Below are positions 1 to 7,847 of a stretch of DNA of 46,082 nucleotides, one piece after another (the first letter of the stretch is position 1; every line of letters begins with the position of its first letter). A program made the position numbers and the translations under genes. Below the pieces are notes generated by a model. That model saw only the letters and a program-made list of their open reading frames with translations. It did no database searches and was not told where the DNA came from. The stretch covers positions 1 to 46,082 of the forward strand of contig JAGUXE010000223.1 in NCBI GenBank assembly GCA_020061995.1. The letters are read 5' to 3'. This DNA is from Ignavibacteriales bacterium. Lineage in GTDB: Bacteria; Bacteroidota; Ignavibacteria; Ignavibacteriales; Ignavibacteriaceae.

Positions 1-1
1 A

Positions 2-550
2 CAATTATTAGAAATGATAAATGATGCCAAAAGTGTTTTGACTTCTTTGGGTATTCAAACTGACCCAAAATTTTTTATGAATGGTTTTTCGGCTTCAGCT
101 ACATTTACAAACCGTTTTTCTTTTATCCATCCTGAAAAGATCAAAGCATTAGCAATTGGCGGATTTAACGGAAAACTTATGCTTCCTCAAAATGAAATAA
201 ACGGAGTTAAACTAAACTATCCAATCGGAATAAACGACTTCCCTCAATTATTCGGTGAAAAATTTAATGCTGATAATTATAAATCTATTCCACAGTTCAT
301 CTATATGGGCAAATTAGATGAAAATGATGCAGTTCAGTTTGATGATGCTTATACCGAAAATGAACGTGAAATAATAAATGATAATATCGGACGTTATGTA
401 TTTGAAAGATATTTGCAATGTCAGAATGTCTATCAGAAAAATAATATTAACCCAATCTTCAGAACATTTGAAAATGTCGGACATTGGACTACATCAGATG
501 TAAATCTCGAAGTAATAAAATTCTTTTCAAATCAAATGCTGATAAAGTAG
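2..550 (+). CDS. Alpha/beta hydrolase, C-terminal part (5' end outside the window)
   Basis: The reading frame is open from the first bases of the window, so the ATG at 14 is probably internal and the true start lies upstream. The visible part carries the elements of a serine alpha/beta hydrolase: a nucleophile elbow GFSAS shortly after the window edge, a candidate acid in the MGKLDEND segment, and a histidine in VGHWTTSD near the C-terminus. This matches esterase/PHB-depolymerase-like hydrolases; the substrate cannot be told. The following 222 bases are non-coding and contain an attC-like inverted repeat, which suggests this gene belongs to an accessory block. I am fairly sure of the fold, not of the specific family. 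Confidence 0.7.
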   Translation, partial: QLLEMINDAKSVLTSLGIQTDPKFFMNGFSASATFTNRFSFIHPEKIKALAIGGFNGKLMLPQNEINGVKLNYPIGINDFPQLFGEKFNADNYKSIPQFIYMGKLDENDAVQFDDAYTENEREIINDNIGRYVFERYLQCQNVYQKNNINPIFRTFENVGHWTTSDVNLEVIKFFSNQMLIK

Positions 551-560
551 AGAAACTCCC

Positions 561-713
561 GCTAAAAGCCCTTACGTGGCAATAGCGGAAGTAGATTTAA
601 ATCAAAAGTCTATACTTTTTTAGAAACTCCGTACTAAACGGAAAGAAAAGTGCTTCTTATCAAAGAGTCCTTATGGGATAATCCGCCACTGCACATACAC
701 GCAAAACATTAGC
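561..713. repeat. attC-like imperfect inverted-repeat element in the hydrolase-norZ gap
   Basis: The gap between the hydrolase stop and the norZ leader begins with GCTAA (561-565) and ends with the complementary TTAGC (709-713). Nested inside is GCGGA (585-589) paired with TCCGC (682-686), and GTGGC/GCCAC-like segments lie nearby. Paired outer and inner boxes around a variable centre are the layout of integron attC recombination sites. The outer boxes do not match the classical RYYYAAC/GTTRRRY consensus well, so this may be a relic or another repeat family. No integrase gene is in the window. Confidence 0.4.
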
Positions 714-772
714 AGTAACCCAGCGAGCAAAAAGTGAGATAATTCCTTAAACTAACTGGAGTAACGATCATA

Positions 773-3016
773 ATGAAATCAGAAAAAAAACTTTGGATTG
801 CCTTTGGCTTGGTAGTAGGTATTTCATTTGCAGTTTTAATTTATTATGGATATGAAATTTATCAGCAAGCACCTCCCGTACCTGAAAAGGTAGTTACTGC
901 TAATGGTGAAATTCTTTTTACAGGGCAGGACATAAAGGACGGACAAAATGTCTGGCAAAGCATGGGTGGACAGGAAGTAGGGACAATATGGGGGCATGGA
1001 GCTTATTTAGCCCCCGACTGGACGGCTGATTGGCTGCATCGCGAAGCAGAATTCATTTTAAACAAATACTCGGCGGCAGATTTCAACCAGACTTTTGATA
1101 ACATCAATAGCGAACAAAAAGCAGCATTAGAACAGCGTTTGCAAAATGAATTACGGAAGAATTCGTTTGATCCAAAAACTCAAATGCTTACTGTTTCCCC
1201 TTTGAGAAAAGAAGCCATTCTACATTTAAGTAAATATTACACAGGACTTTTTACTGATGCTCCTGAATTAGAAAAGCTTCGTTCCGATTATGCAATTCCT
1301 CAAAATGCTATTAAAGACTCCATACGAATGGCGCAGATGTGTAATTTCTTTTTCTGGGCCGCATGGGCGTGTGTTACTGAACGACCTAATGAAACAGTTT
1401 CTTATACGCACAATTGGCCCCCCGATGAACAAATTGGCAACAAGGCAACCGGTGATCTTATTCTCTGGACAGGTTTCAGTGTAATAATGCTGCTTATAGG
1501 AATTGGAATCTTAATTTTTTATCATGCTAAAACTAAAGAGGATGAAGGACCCGCAGCTCCAAAAGAAGATCCGTTAATGCGACAGAATATTACACCTTCT
1601 ATGAAAGCAGTCAAAAAATATTTCTGGATTGTAAATCTACTAATTCTTCTTCAGGTAATTATGGGAGCGATCACGGCACACTATGGAGTAGAAGGAACTG
1701 GCTTTTACGGTTTTCCATTGTCTGATTATTTCCCGTATGCTGTTACAAGAACATGGCACGTGCAACTTGCTATTATGTGGATTGCTACAGCTTGGTTGGC
1801 TACCGGACTTTATATTGCACCATCTCTATCAGGCAAAGACCCAAAATTTCAAAAGATTGGTGTCAATCTCCTTTTTTATGCCTTATTAGTTATAGTGCTT
1901 GGTTCAATGGTAGGCCAGTGGATGGGGATAATGCAGAAGCTCGGATTTGTGGAAAATTTTTGGTTTGGACATCAGGGCTATGAATACGTTGACCTTGGCA
2001 GGTTTTGGCAAATATTTCTTTTAGTAGGATTACTGATTTGGCTGTTATTAATGGCACGTCCCATTATTCCCGTAATTAGAAATCAAACGGAAGAAAAACA
2101 TTTACTAATACTTTTTCTTGTTTCATGTACAGCCATTGCCCTTTTTTACGGTGCAGGGTTAATGTGGGGCCGCCAAACAAATTTGGCTATTGCAGAGTAT
2201 TGGCGCTGGTGGGTTGTTCACCTTTGGGTTGAAGGATTTTTTGAAGTATTTGCAACTGTAGTTGCTGCATTCATTTTTTTAAGAATGGGTTTATTACATA
2301 CCAAAACTGCTACTAACAGTGTTTTGTTTGCTACAATTATTTTTCTTTCGGGCGGTATCCTTGGTACATTTCATCATCTCTATTTTACCGGAACGCCTAA
2401 AGCTGTTATGGCTCTTGGCGCTACTTTCAGCGCATTGGAAGTAGTTCCATTAATATTAATTGGTTTCGAGGCTTTCCATAATTACAGACTTAGCAAGTCA
2501 ACTGAATGGCTTAAAGACTACAAGTGGCCCATCTACTATTTATTATCAGTTTCATTCTGGAATTTTCTTGGTGCAGGCATATTTGGGTTTGTAATTAATC
2601 CACCAATTGCATTATACTATATGCAAGGTTTAAATACCACTGCAGTTCATGGGCACACGGCATTATTCGGGGTATACGGCATGTTGGGTATTGGATTGAT
2701 GTTATTTGTGTTAAGAAGTTTGTACAGAAACATTAAATGGAATGAAAAACTATTAGCCATTTCCTTCTGGTCTATTAATGTTGGTTTAGTGGCAATGGTA
2801 TTCTTGAGTTTGCTTCCTATCGGTTTTTTACAAACAGTAGCCAGTGTTAATGAAGGGATGTGGTATGCACGTTCGGCTGAGTTTATGCAACTGCCTCACA
2901 TGCACGTATTAAGATGGCTTCGAGTTGTAGGCGATACTATTTTTACTGTTGGAATTGTGACTCTTTGTTGGTTTGTTTTCAGTTTAGATAGAACAGATAA
3001 AAAACAGTCACTATAA
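773..3016 (+). CDS. norZ: Quinol-dependent nitric oxide reductase (qNor)
   Basis: Single-subunit nitric oxide reductase that reduces 2 NO to N2O at a heme b3/non-heme iron centre, with electrons from quinol, in the cytoplasmic membrane. At 747 residues it has the usual qNor length. It starts with a membrane helix, then the cytochrome-c-like periplasmic region without heme (GQDIKDGQNVWQSMGGQ, about residues 50-68, then GTIWGHGAYLAPDW). The heme-copper-oxidase-type helices follow, with the expected histidines in TWHVQLAIMW, VVHLWVEGFFE, FHHLYF and HGHTALFGVYG. A GGAG lies about 11 bases before the ATG. The next gene follows after 38 bases and is probably co-transcribed. It could serve NO detoxification or the denitrification step; no nitrite or N2O reductase is in view. 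Confidence 0.95.
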   Translation: MKSEKKLWIAFGLVVGISFAVLIYYGYEIYQQAPPVPEKVVTANGEILFTGQDIKDGQNVWQSMGGQEVGTIWGHGAYLAPDWTADWLHREAEFILNKYSAADFNQTFDNINSEQKAALEQRLQNELRKNSFDPKTQMLTVSPLRKEAILHLSKYYTGLFTDAPELEKLRSDYAIPQNAIKDSIRMAQMCNFFFWAAWACVTERPNETVSYTHNWPPDEQIGNKATGDLILWTGFSVIMLLIGIGILIFYHAKTKEDEGPAAPKEDPLMRQNITPSMKAVKKYFWIVNLLILLQVIMGAITAHYGVEGTGFYGFPLSDYFPYAVTRTWHVQLAIMWIATAWLATGLYIAPSLSGKDPKFQKIGVNLLFYALLVIVLGSMVGQWMGIMQKLGFVENFWFGHQGYEYVDLGRFWQIFLLVGLLIWLLLMARPIIPVIRNQTEEKHLLILFLVSCTAIALFYGAGLMWGRQTNLAIAEYWRWWVVHLWVEGFFEVFATVVAAFIFLRMGLLHTKTATNSVLFATIIFLSGGILGTFHHLYFTGTPKAVMALGATFSALEVVPLILIGFEAFHNYRLSKSTEWLKDYKWPIYYLLSVSFWNFLGAGIFGFVINPPIALYYMQGLNTTAVHGHTALFGVYGMLGIGLMLFVLRSLYRNIKWNEKLLAISFWSINVGLVAMVFLSLLPIGFLQTVASVNEGMWYARSAEFMQLPHMHVLRWLRVVGDTIFTVGIVTLCWFVFSLDRTDKKQSL

Positions 3017-3054
3017 AAAAACTTTAGTACTTTTCATTATAGAAGAGGTTATGT

Positions 3055-3798
3055 ATGAATGAAAATTTTGGAACATTATCGGAAACCATAAACGGATTAA
3101 TTAAGTTAGGTTATTCCCACGATTTTAATATCCAGGAAGAATGCTTAGTATGTCATCAAAAGAATATTATACTATCACCTGACGACTTTCAAATTGACAA
3201 TGTCTATCGTTTTGAAGGGGCATCTGATCCAGAAGACCAGTCAATACTCTATGCAATTTCTTCTACAAGATTTGACATTAAGGGAACCTTAGTAAATGGT
3301 TATGGCATTTCCTCTGACGAAACATCTTCGAAATTGATAGAAAAGTTACAGACAAATAAAGTACATATTAGTATGGAAAATAAATCAAATAAGGCAACGC
3401 ATCTACGACCAGAAGGAAATCGGGTTTTAAATGCCCCATTGGTAGAAATGAACTTGAATAAATTCATTGACCAAATAAAGAGTGAAACAACCTGGACAGA
3501 TAGCGACCATAATTCTGTTACAATTTTTAAATCAGAGACTATGAGAATTGTCCTAATGGGGCTGCACGAAAATGCAGAATTAAAACCGCATAAAGCCAAT
3601 GGAGTGATAAGTGTTCAGGTACTAGAAGGGAAAATAGATTTTATTGCAGAACAACAACACTCTCCAATGGAAAAAGGACAAATGATAGCATTACAAGGAA
3701 ATATTACTCACAGTGTAATAGCGTTGACAGAAAGTTTTTTCTTACTTACACTTGCAATGAACAAAACGCACACAGTAGGTAAGAAGGACAGCAGCTAA
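3055..3798 (+). CDS. Two-domain protein: PRPP-synthetase-like small domain fused to a cupin
   Basis: Two modules are visible. Residues 1 to about 100 (TLSETINGLIKLGYSHDFN, then a CxxC in CLVCHQKN, then YRFEGASDPEDQSILYAISS) resemble the roughly 100-residue Bacteroidota proteins often labelled phosphoribosylpyrophosphate synthetase. That label is probably not a true activity, because no PRPP-binding loop is visible. Residues about 130-240 form a small cupin barrel (GLHENAELKPHKANGVISVQVLEG, later GNITHSVIAL). AGAGG precedes the ATG; an earlier ATG at 3051 runs into a stop after three codons. It sits 38 bases behind norZ, so a role in the NO response is plausible but inferred. Its stop codon lies inside a GCTAAC box (3794-3799). 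Confidence 0.75.
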   Translation: MNENFGTLSETINGLIKLGYSHDFNIQEECLVCHQKNIILSPDDFQIDNVYRFEGASDPEDQSILYAISSTRFDIKGTLVNGYGISSDETSSKLIEKLQTNKVHISMENKSNKATHLRPEGNRVLNAPLVEMNLNKFIDQIKSETTWTDSDHNSVTIFKSETMRIVLMGLHENAELKPHKANGVISVQVLEGKIDFIAEQQHSPMEKGQMIALQGNITHSVIALTESFFLLTLAMNKTHTVGKKDSS

Positions 3799-4289
3799 CA
3801 GCAGTTTGATAAAAGTGGCAGTTCAGTACTTCGTATCAATATTTGTGGTTAAAATCGCCACCTTTGCCAGGCTCTCGAGAACCACTTCTCAACAGCGGCT
3901 TGGGGTAAAACCAGAGCAGATAGTTCTTTGAGAAAATAAAGACAAAATAGACTTCATTAAATTGCTGCCTAAACCGAATAATTTAATGGACAATCGGTTG
4001 ACGGGTGCATTGATTTGTAAAAATTCGTTATATGAATTATAACGGCTGTAAGAAAAAATTCGATGTTGATGCTTACATCTATAAATACTCAACTGACAGA
4101 TAACTATTTAAAGCAATTTGTCATCTCTCTCTAACAGTTCAACCCGTTTTATTTAATCGCCTAATCGCTAGTATTACTAAGTCCCCTCACAGTAAATATT
4201 GTTTTTAAAGTAAGATATACGCAATTTTGCAAAAGAATAATGTTAACGAAAATTGTAAATCAGCAAACTAACAACAAAAGAATATAGAT
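3799..4289. other. 491-base non-coding region with attC-like left half and a hairpin
   Basis: I see no convincing gene here; the small minus-strand frame at 3889-4092 has no recognisable product and no useful ribosome site. The region starts with GCTAACAGCAG overlapping the upstream stop. GTGGC (3815-3819) then pairs with GCCAC (3857-3861), which together look like the left part of an attC-like element whose matching TTAGC end is not found nearby. A perfect hairpin follows at 4026-4044. The last 90 bases are AT-rich and presumably hold the promoter of the DsrE-like gene, but no unmistakable promoter hexamers were found. Confidence 0.5.
4026..4044. repeat. Perfect 7-bp hairpin in the accessory gap
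   Basis: CGTTATA (4026-4032), a five-base loop TGAAT, and TATAACG (4038-4044) form a perfect stem. No T-run follows on either strand, so it is not a usual intrinsic terminator. It may be part of a repeat or recombination remnant in this accessory stretch. Confidence 0.5.
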
Positions 4290-4610
4290 ATGAAAATTGG
4301 AATTATTTTAGAGACAAAAGAATATGAAAAAGCTTGGAATGCTTTTCGATTCGCGGTGACAGCAAAAAAACAAGGACACGAAGTTAAATTTTTTTTAATG
4401 GGAGAAGCTGTTGAATGTGAAGGGTTAATACATGATAAATACAATGTTGATGAACAATTAAAAGCATTTGTAAGTGCCGGTGGAGAAATACTTGCTTGCG
4501 GGACTTGTTTAAAATCAAGACAATTAAATGAAACGGATGCTTGTCCGATTTCGACAATGATAGATTGTGTAAATCTTGTAGTATGGGCTGATAAAGTGGT
4601 GAATTTTTAA
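4290..4610 (+). CDS. DsrE-family (DsrE/TusD-like) small sulfur-relay-type protein
   Basis: A 106-residue protein with the DsrE fold signature: an N-terminal beta strand MKIGIILET, an alternating alpha/beta pattern, EVKFFLMGEAVEC, and a cysteine-bearing segment ILACGTCLKSRQ (Cys70 and Cys73) that fits the persulfide-carrying cysteine position of DsrE/TusD proteins. Length is normal for the family. Related proteins shuttle sulfur or sit in redox and metal-stress operons; the specific role here is unknown. A fragment of a trmO-like gene starts four bases after its stop, so the original transcription unit was probably DsrE-trmO. Confidence 0.8.
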   Translation: MKIGIILETKEYEKAWNAFRFAVTAKKQGHEVKFFLMGEAVECEGLIHDKYNVDEQLKAFVSAGGEILACGTCLKSRQLNETDACPISTMIDCVNLVVWADKVVNF

Positions 4611-4614
4611 AATC

Positions 4615-4698
4615 ATGTCGATTACATTAGAGCCAATAAGAATAATTCATACTCCTTCTAAAACTAAGGAAGGAATGCCAAACGTTTCATATACGTAA
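4615..4698 (+). pseudogene. Truncated start of a TrmO (TsaA/YaeB)-like tRNA methyltransferase gene
   Basis: An ATG four bases after the DsrE stop opens a 27-codon frame beginning MSITLEPIRIIHTPSKTKEG and stopping at 4696-4698. This matches the N-terminus of TrmO, the SAM-dependent enzyme that N6-methylates threonylcarbamoyladenosine-37 in tRNA; family members begin with a (L/I)xPIGxIxSPfKxKxGxP pattern. The intact protein is well over 100 residues, so this is a remnant. The frame is lost at a CGTAACCGTTAGC junction (4694-4706), suggesting a recombination breakpoint rather than a point mutation. It is not expected to be functional. Confidence 0.7.
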
Positions 4699-4715
4699 CC
4701 GTTAGCAGCAGTCCA
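4690..4715. repeat. attC-like right-end box (GTAACCGTTAGCAGCAG)
   Basis: Directly where the trmO fragment is cut off, the sequence reads GTAACCGTTAGCAGCAGTCC. It resembles the right end of the element in the norZ leader (ACATTAGCAGTAACCC, 706-721) and complements the GCTAAC start at 3794. No left half is close by, so it looks like half of an attC-like site separated from its partner by the DsrE-trmO' segment. Confidence 0.4.
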
Positions 4716-4751
4716 AGGGCAACATTCAAAACAAAAAATCAATTAATCAAT

Positions 4752-6317
4752 ATGAAAAAAACAACAACTCTTTTAACATCACTCCTTTTTATTAGTTTTG
4801 TATCAACTACAACCTTTGCTCAAATAACCTCTCAAAAAATTGATTCATTAGTCACAGTTGCCTTGCTAAAATTCAATGTAGCAGGAGCTGCGGTAGCCAT
4901 TGTGAAAGATGGGAAAGTGATTCATTCAAAAGGTTATGGCGTTGCAGATATTAGCACTAAAAAACCTGTGAATGAAAACACCAATTTTCAGATAGCTTCT
5001 AATAGCAAAGCCTTTACCACCACAGCACTCGCTATTTTGGAAGAAGAAGGAAAAATAAAGTGGACGGATAAGGTAAAAGACCATATCCCCGAATTTAAAA
5101 TGTACAATGAATATGTAACTGAAAATTTTAACATCCAGGATTTATTAACACATCGCAGTGGACTTGGATTAGGTGTTGGCGATTTGATGTTTTACCCGGA
5201 TGGTTCAGACTTTACAATTAAGGATGTTTTGACCAGCTTTCAACATTTCAAACCTGTATCTGCTTTTAGAACAAAATTTGATTATGACAACTTACTCTAC
5301 TTAGTGGCAGGAGAATTAATTGCCCGGGTCAGCGGAATGAGTTATGAAGCTTTTGTGCAAAAGCGAATTATTGACCCTTTACAAATGAAAAATACTTTTG
5401 CAAGAAGCGGTTGGGTGAATGACAAAAGCAATTTGGCAACTCCACATTCATCTGAATCAGGGACGATAAAAACAATTGATGCTTTTGGAGATCAAATAAA
5501 TAGTGCTGCTGGAGGTATTCTCTCCAATGTAGCAGATATGGCAAAATGGATGATCGTCCGTTTGAATAAAGGTAAATATGGAAATGATTTAGAAACATCT
5601 TTGTTTTCTTTAATAAACCACAATGAAATGTGGAGGATACATACTGTTACAGCAACCAATCCGAATCCAAGATACAATTCTCATTTTAGCGGTTATGGAT
5701 TGGGGTGGGGATTATCAGATGTAAAAGGAAATTTAAAAGTATCCCATACAGGCGGACTGCCCGGAATGCTTTCGATTGTAACAATGTATCCTGATTTGAA
5801 CTTAGGCATCGTCGTTTTAACCAATACCGAAAATGGTGGCGGTGGACTTTTTTCTTCAGTTGCCAATACCATTGCCGACTTCTATTTAGGTTTAGATGAT
5901 TTTGGATGGATAGAAAAAAATGTTGCTAAAATAAATCAGCTAAGAGGGAATGGCGAAGAAGTAAGTAAAAATGTTTGGGAAAAAGTTGAGGTTGCAAAAA
6001 ACATAAAAATAAAAAATGAAGATTTTATTGGAGTTTATGAAGACCAATGGTTTGGAAAAATTGAAGTCTTTGAAAAGAACAACCAATTATGGTTCAAATC
6101 TTATCGGTCTCCAAAATTAAATGGGCCAATGGCTTTTTACAACGCTACTACTTTTGCCATAAAATGGGAATATCAAGATATGAATTGCGATGCCTTTGCT
6201 ACATTTTCGCTTGATGAGACAGGCAAAGCACAGTCAATTAAAATGAAGGGCATTTCGCCAAATCTTGACTTTAGTTTTGACTTTCAAGATTTAGACTTGA
6301 AAAGAGTTGAAAAATAA
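4752..6317 (+). CDS. Secreted serine hydrolase of the beta-lactamase / class C penicillin-binding family
   Basis: A 521-residue exported enzyme. Residues 1-24 form a signal peptide (a hydrophobic run ending TTFAQ). The catalytic domain shows the SxxK motif at Ser83-Lys86 (SNSK), the YxN motif at Tyr178-Asn180 (YDN) and HTG at 332-334, the set found in class C beta-lactamases, D-aminopeptidases and related esterases. Residues from about 400 form a C-terminal lipocalin-like extension (DFIGVYEDQWFGKIEVF) common in Bacteroidota homologues. Substrate is unknown; antibiotic hydrolysis should not be assumed. It is the last gene of the accessory + block and its stop is seven bases from the convergent PhoH gene, with no terminator between. 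Confidence 0.88.
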   Translation: MKKTTTLLTSLLFISFVSTTTFAQITSQKIDSLVTVALLKFNVAGAAVAIVKDGKVIHSKGYGVADISTKKPVNENTNFQIASNSKAFTTTALAILEEEGKIKWTDKVKDHIPEFKMYNEYVTENFNIQDLLTHRSGLGLGVGDLMFYPDGSDFTIKDVLTSFQHFKPVSAFRTKFDYDNLLYLVAGELIARVSGMSYEAFVQKRIIDPLQMKNTFARSGWVNDKSNLATPHSSESGTIKTIDAFGDQINSAAGGILSNVADMAKWMIVRLNKGKYGNDLETSLFSLINHNEMWRIHTVTATNPNPRYNSHFSGYGLGWGLSDVKGNLKVSHTGGLPGMLSIVTMYPDLNLGIVVLTNTENGGGGLFSSVANTIADFYLGLDDFGWIEKNVAKINQLRGNGEEVSKNVWEKVEVAKNIKIKNEDFIGVYEDQWFGKIEVFEKNNQLWFKSYRSPKLNGPMAFYNATTFAIKWEYQDMNCDAFATFSLDETGKAQSIKMKGISPNLDFSFDFQDLDLKRVEK

Positions 6318-6324
6318 ATCCCTC

Positions 6325-7668
6325 TTACAACAAATTACTCGCTAACTCCGCAAGTTCCGATCTCTCCCCTTTCTCTAAATTAATATGTGAATAGAGGTTT
6401 TGTCCTTTAAAATGATCTATTAAATAAGATAACCCGTTTGATTCACCATCAAGATAGGGATGATCAATTTGAAAAATATCTCCGGTAAAAACAATTTTAG
6501 CTCCTTCACCGGCACGAGTAATTATAGTCTTGATTTCATGAGGTGTTAAATTTTGTGCTTCATCAACTATAAAGAAAATCCGCTGCAAACTTCTCCCTCT
6601 TATATAACTTAACGGTTCAACAATAAGTTTTTCGTCTTTAATAAGTTGATTTATTAATAAGTGTTGTTTATCGGTTTCAGGGAATTGGTCTTGAATAACC
6701 TTTAAATTATCCCATAAAGGCTGCATGTATGGGGCAAGTTTACTCTCAACATCCCCCGGAAGAAAACCTATATCTTTATTACTAAGTGGAACAATCGGAC
6801 GCGCAATATATATTTGTCGATATAACTTTCGCACATGTAAAGCACAGGCAAGGGCAAGCAAAGTTTTTCCCGTTCCGGCTTTACCCGTCATTGAAACTAA
6901 TGGAATCGCCGGATTACAAAGTGCATCAACAGCAAATGTTTGTTCGGCGTTGCGTGGTTTAATCCCATAGACTAACGATTTATCAATCTTCTTAAAAATA
7001 TGATTAACCGAATCATAGTTAGCAAGTACAGAACGGTTTTGATTACGAAGTATATAATATTTATTGGGGACTTTTTCGCTTTTCAATTTCTTGAACATTT
7101 CATCGGCAGGTATTTCAAAAGGTGCTTGATAAAATTGTGACAATAATTTATCATCGAAATTTTCAACTACTTCTTTACCGCTATAAAGTTCTTCGATACT
7201 CGTTACACGATCGGTGGTGTAATCTTCAGCAGGTATTCCAAGAGCTTTAGCTTTCATTCTAAGATTTACATCTTTTGTAACAAGAATTACCGAGTTTTTG
7301 TTTTTTGACTTTGCGTGAATTTCATAAGCCGCACTTAAGATTCTATGGTCGGGCGTATCTTCTCTGAAGGCATCTCTAATTGCATTACTCAAACCTTTTG
7401 TAAGAACTACTCTAACTTTTCCTTTTCCTTTACCGAGAGATATGCCACCATTGAACAATGCTTTTCCAGTAATAGAATCAAGCGTTCTGGCAAATTCTCT
7501 TGCATTTAAATTGATAACATTACTTCCCCTTTTGAAATGATCGATTTCTTCAATAACCGCTAAAGGAATAACAATATCATTCTCTTCAAATTGACGTATG
7601 CAAGTTGCGTCATGTAAAATTACATTTGTATCGAGTATGAAGGTTTTAGGATTCTTTTTAAAAGCCAT
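6325..7668 (-). CDS. PIN domain-PhoH fusion ATPase (YlaK/PhoH2 type)
   Basis: A 447-residue PhoH2-type protein, a family linked to RNA cleavage and unwinding. Residues about 8-150 are a PIN nuclease domain (FILDTNVILHD with Asp13, the acidic pair after PLAVIEEID, TKDVNLRMKAKALG with Asp133). Residues about 235-447 are the PhoH ATPase with Walker A GKAGTGKT (262-269), the ARPIVPLSNKDIGFLPGD segment and a Walker B-like FIVDEAQN. Length is normal. The gene is alone on the minus strand, divergent from the large hybrid kinase across 179 bases of AT-rich sequence. Confidence 0.93.
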   Translation of the reverse strand: MAFKKNPKTFILDTNVILHDATCIRQFEENDIVIPLAVIEEIDHFKRGSNVINLNAREFARTLDSITGKALFNGGISLGKGKGKVRVVLTKGLSNAIRDAFREDTPDHRILSAAYEIHAKSKNKNSVILVTKDVNLRMKAKALGIPAEDYTTDRVTSIEELYSGKEVVENFDDKLLSQFYQAPFEIPADEMFKKLKSEKVPNKYYILRNQNRSVLANYDSVNHIFKKIDKSLVYGIKPRNAEQTFAVDALCNPAIPLVSMTGKAGTGKTLLALACALHVRKLYRQIYIARPIVPLSNKDIGFLPGDVESKLAPYMQPLWDNLKVIQDQFPETDKQHLLINQLIKDEKLIVEPLSYIRGRSLQRIFFIVDEAQNLTPHEIKTIITRAGEGAKIVFTGDIFQIDHPYLDGESNGLSYLIDHFKGQNLYSHINLEKGERSELAELASNLL

Positions 7669-7847
7669 AATTTCTTTCGATTAAATTATTTTAAAATAAC
7701 GGGGTACATTTTGTAATTAATTCAATTATTGTTTTCTAAAATATGCTGATTTATCAAAATTAAAACAAGTAACACTTCTTCTTCTTAAATTGATTATTTC
7801 AGACTTAAACCGTATAATTGTTTAATTAAATCGGTAAAAATCATTTT

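Noticed and set aside
3889..4092. Minus-strand 67-codon frame in the accessory gap
   Set aside because: Low-complexity, no recognisable product, no ribosome site, and it overlaps a hairpin; more likely chance.
4752..6317. Beta-lactamase resistance determinant
   Set aside because: Only the general serine-hydrolase motifs are present, with a Bacteroidota-type C-terminal extension; there is no basis for claiming antibiotic hydrolysis.
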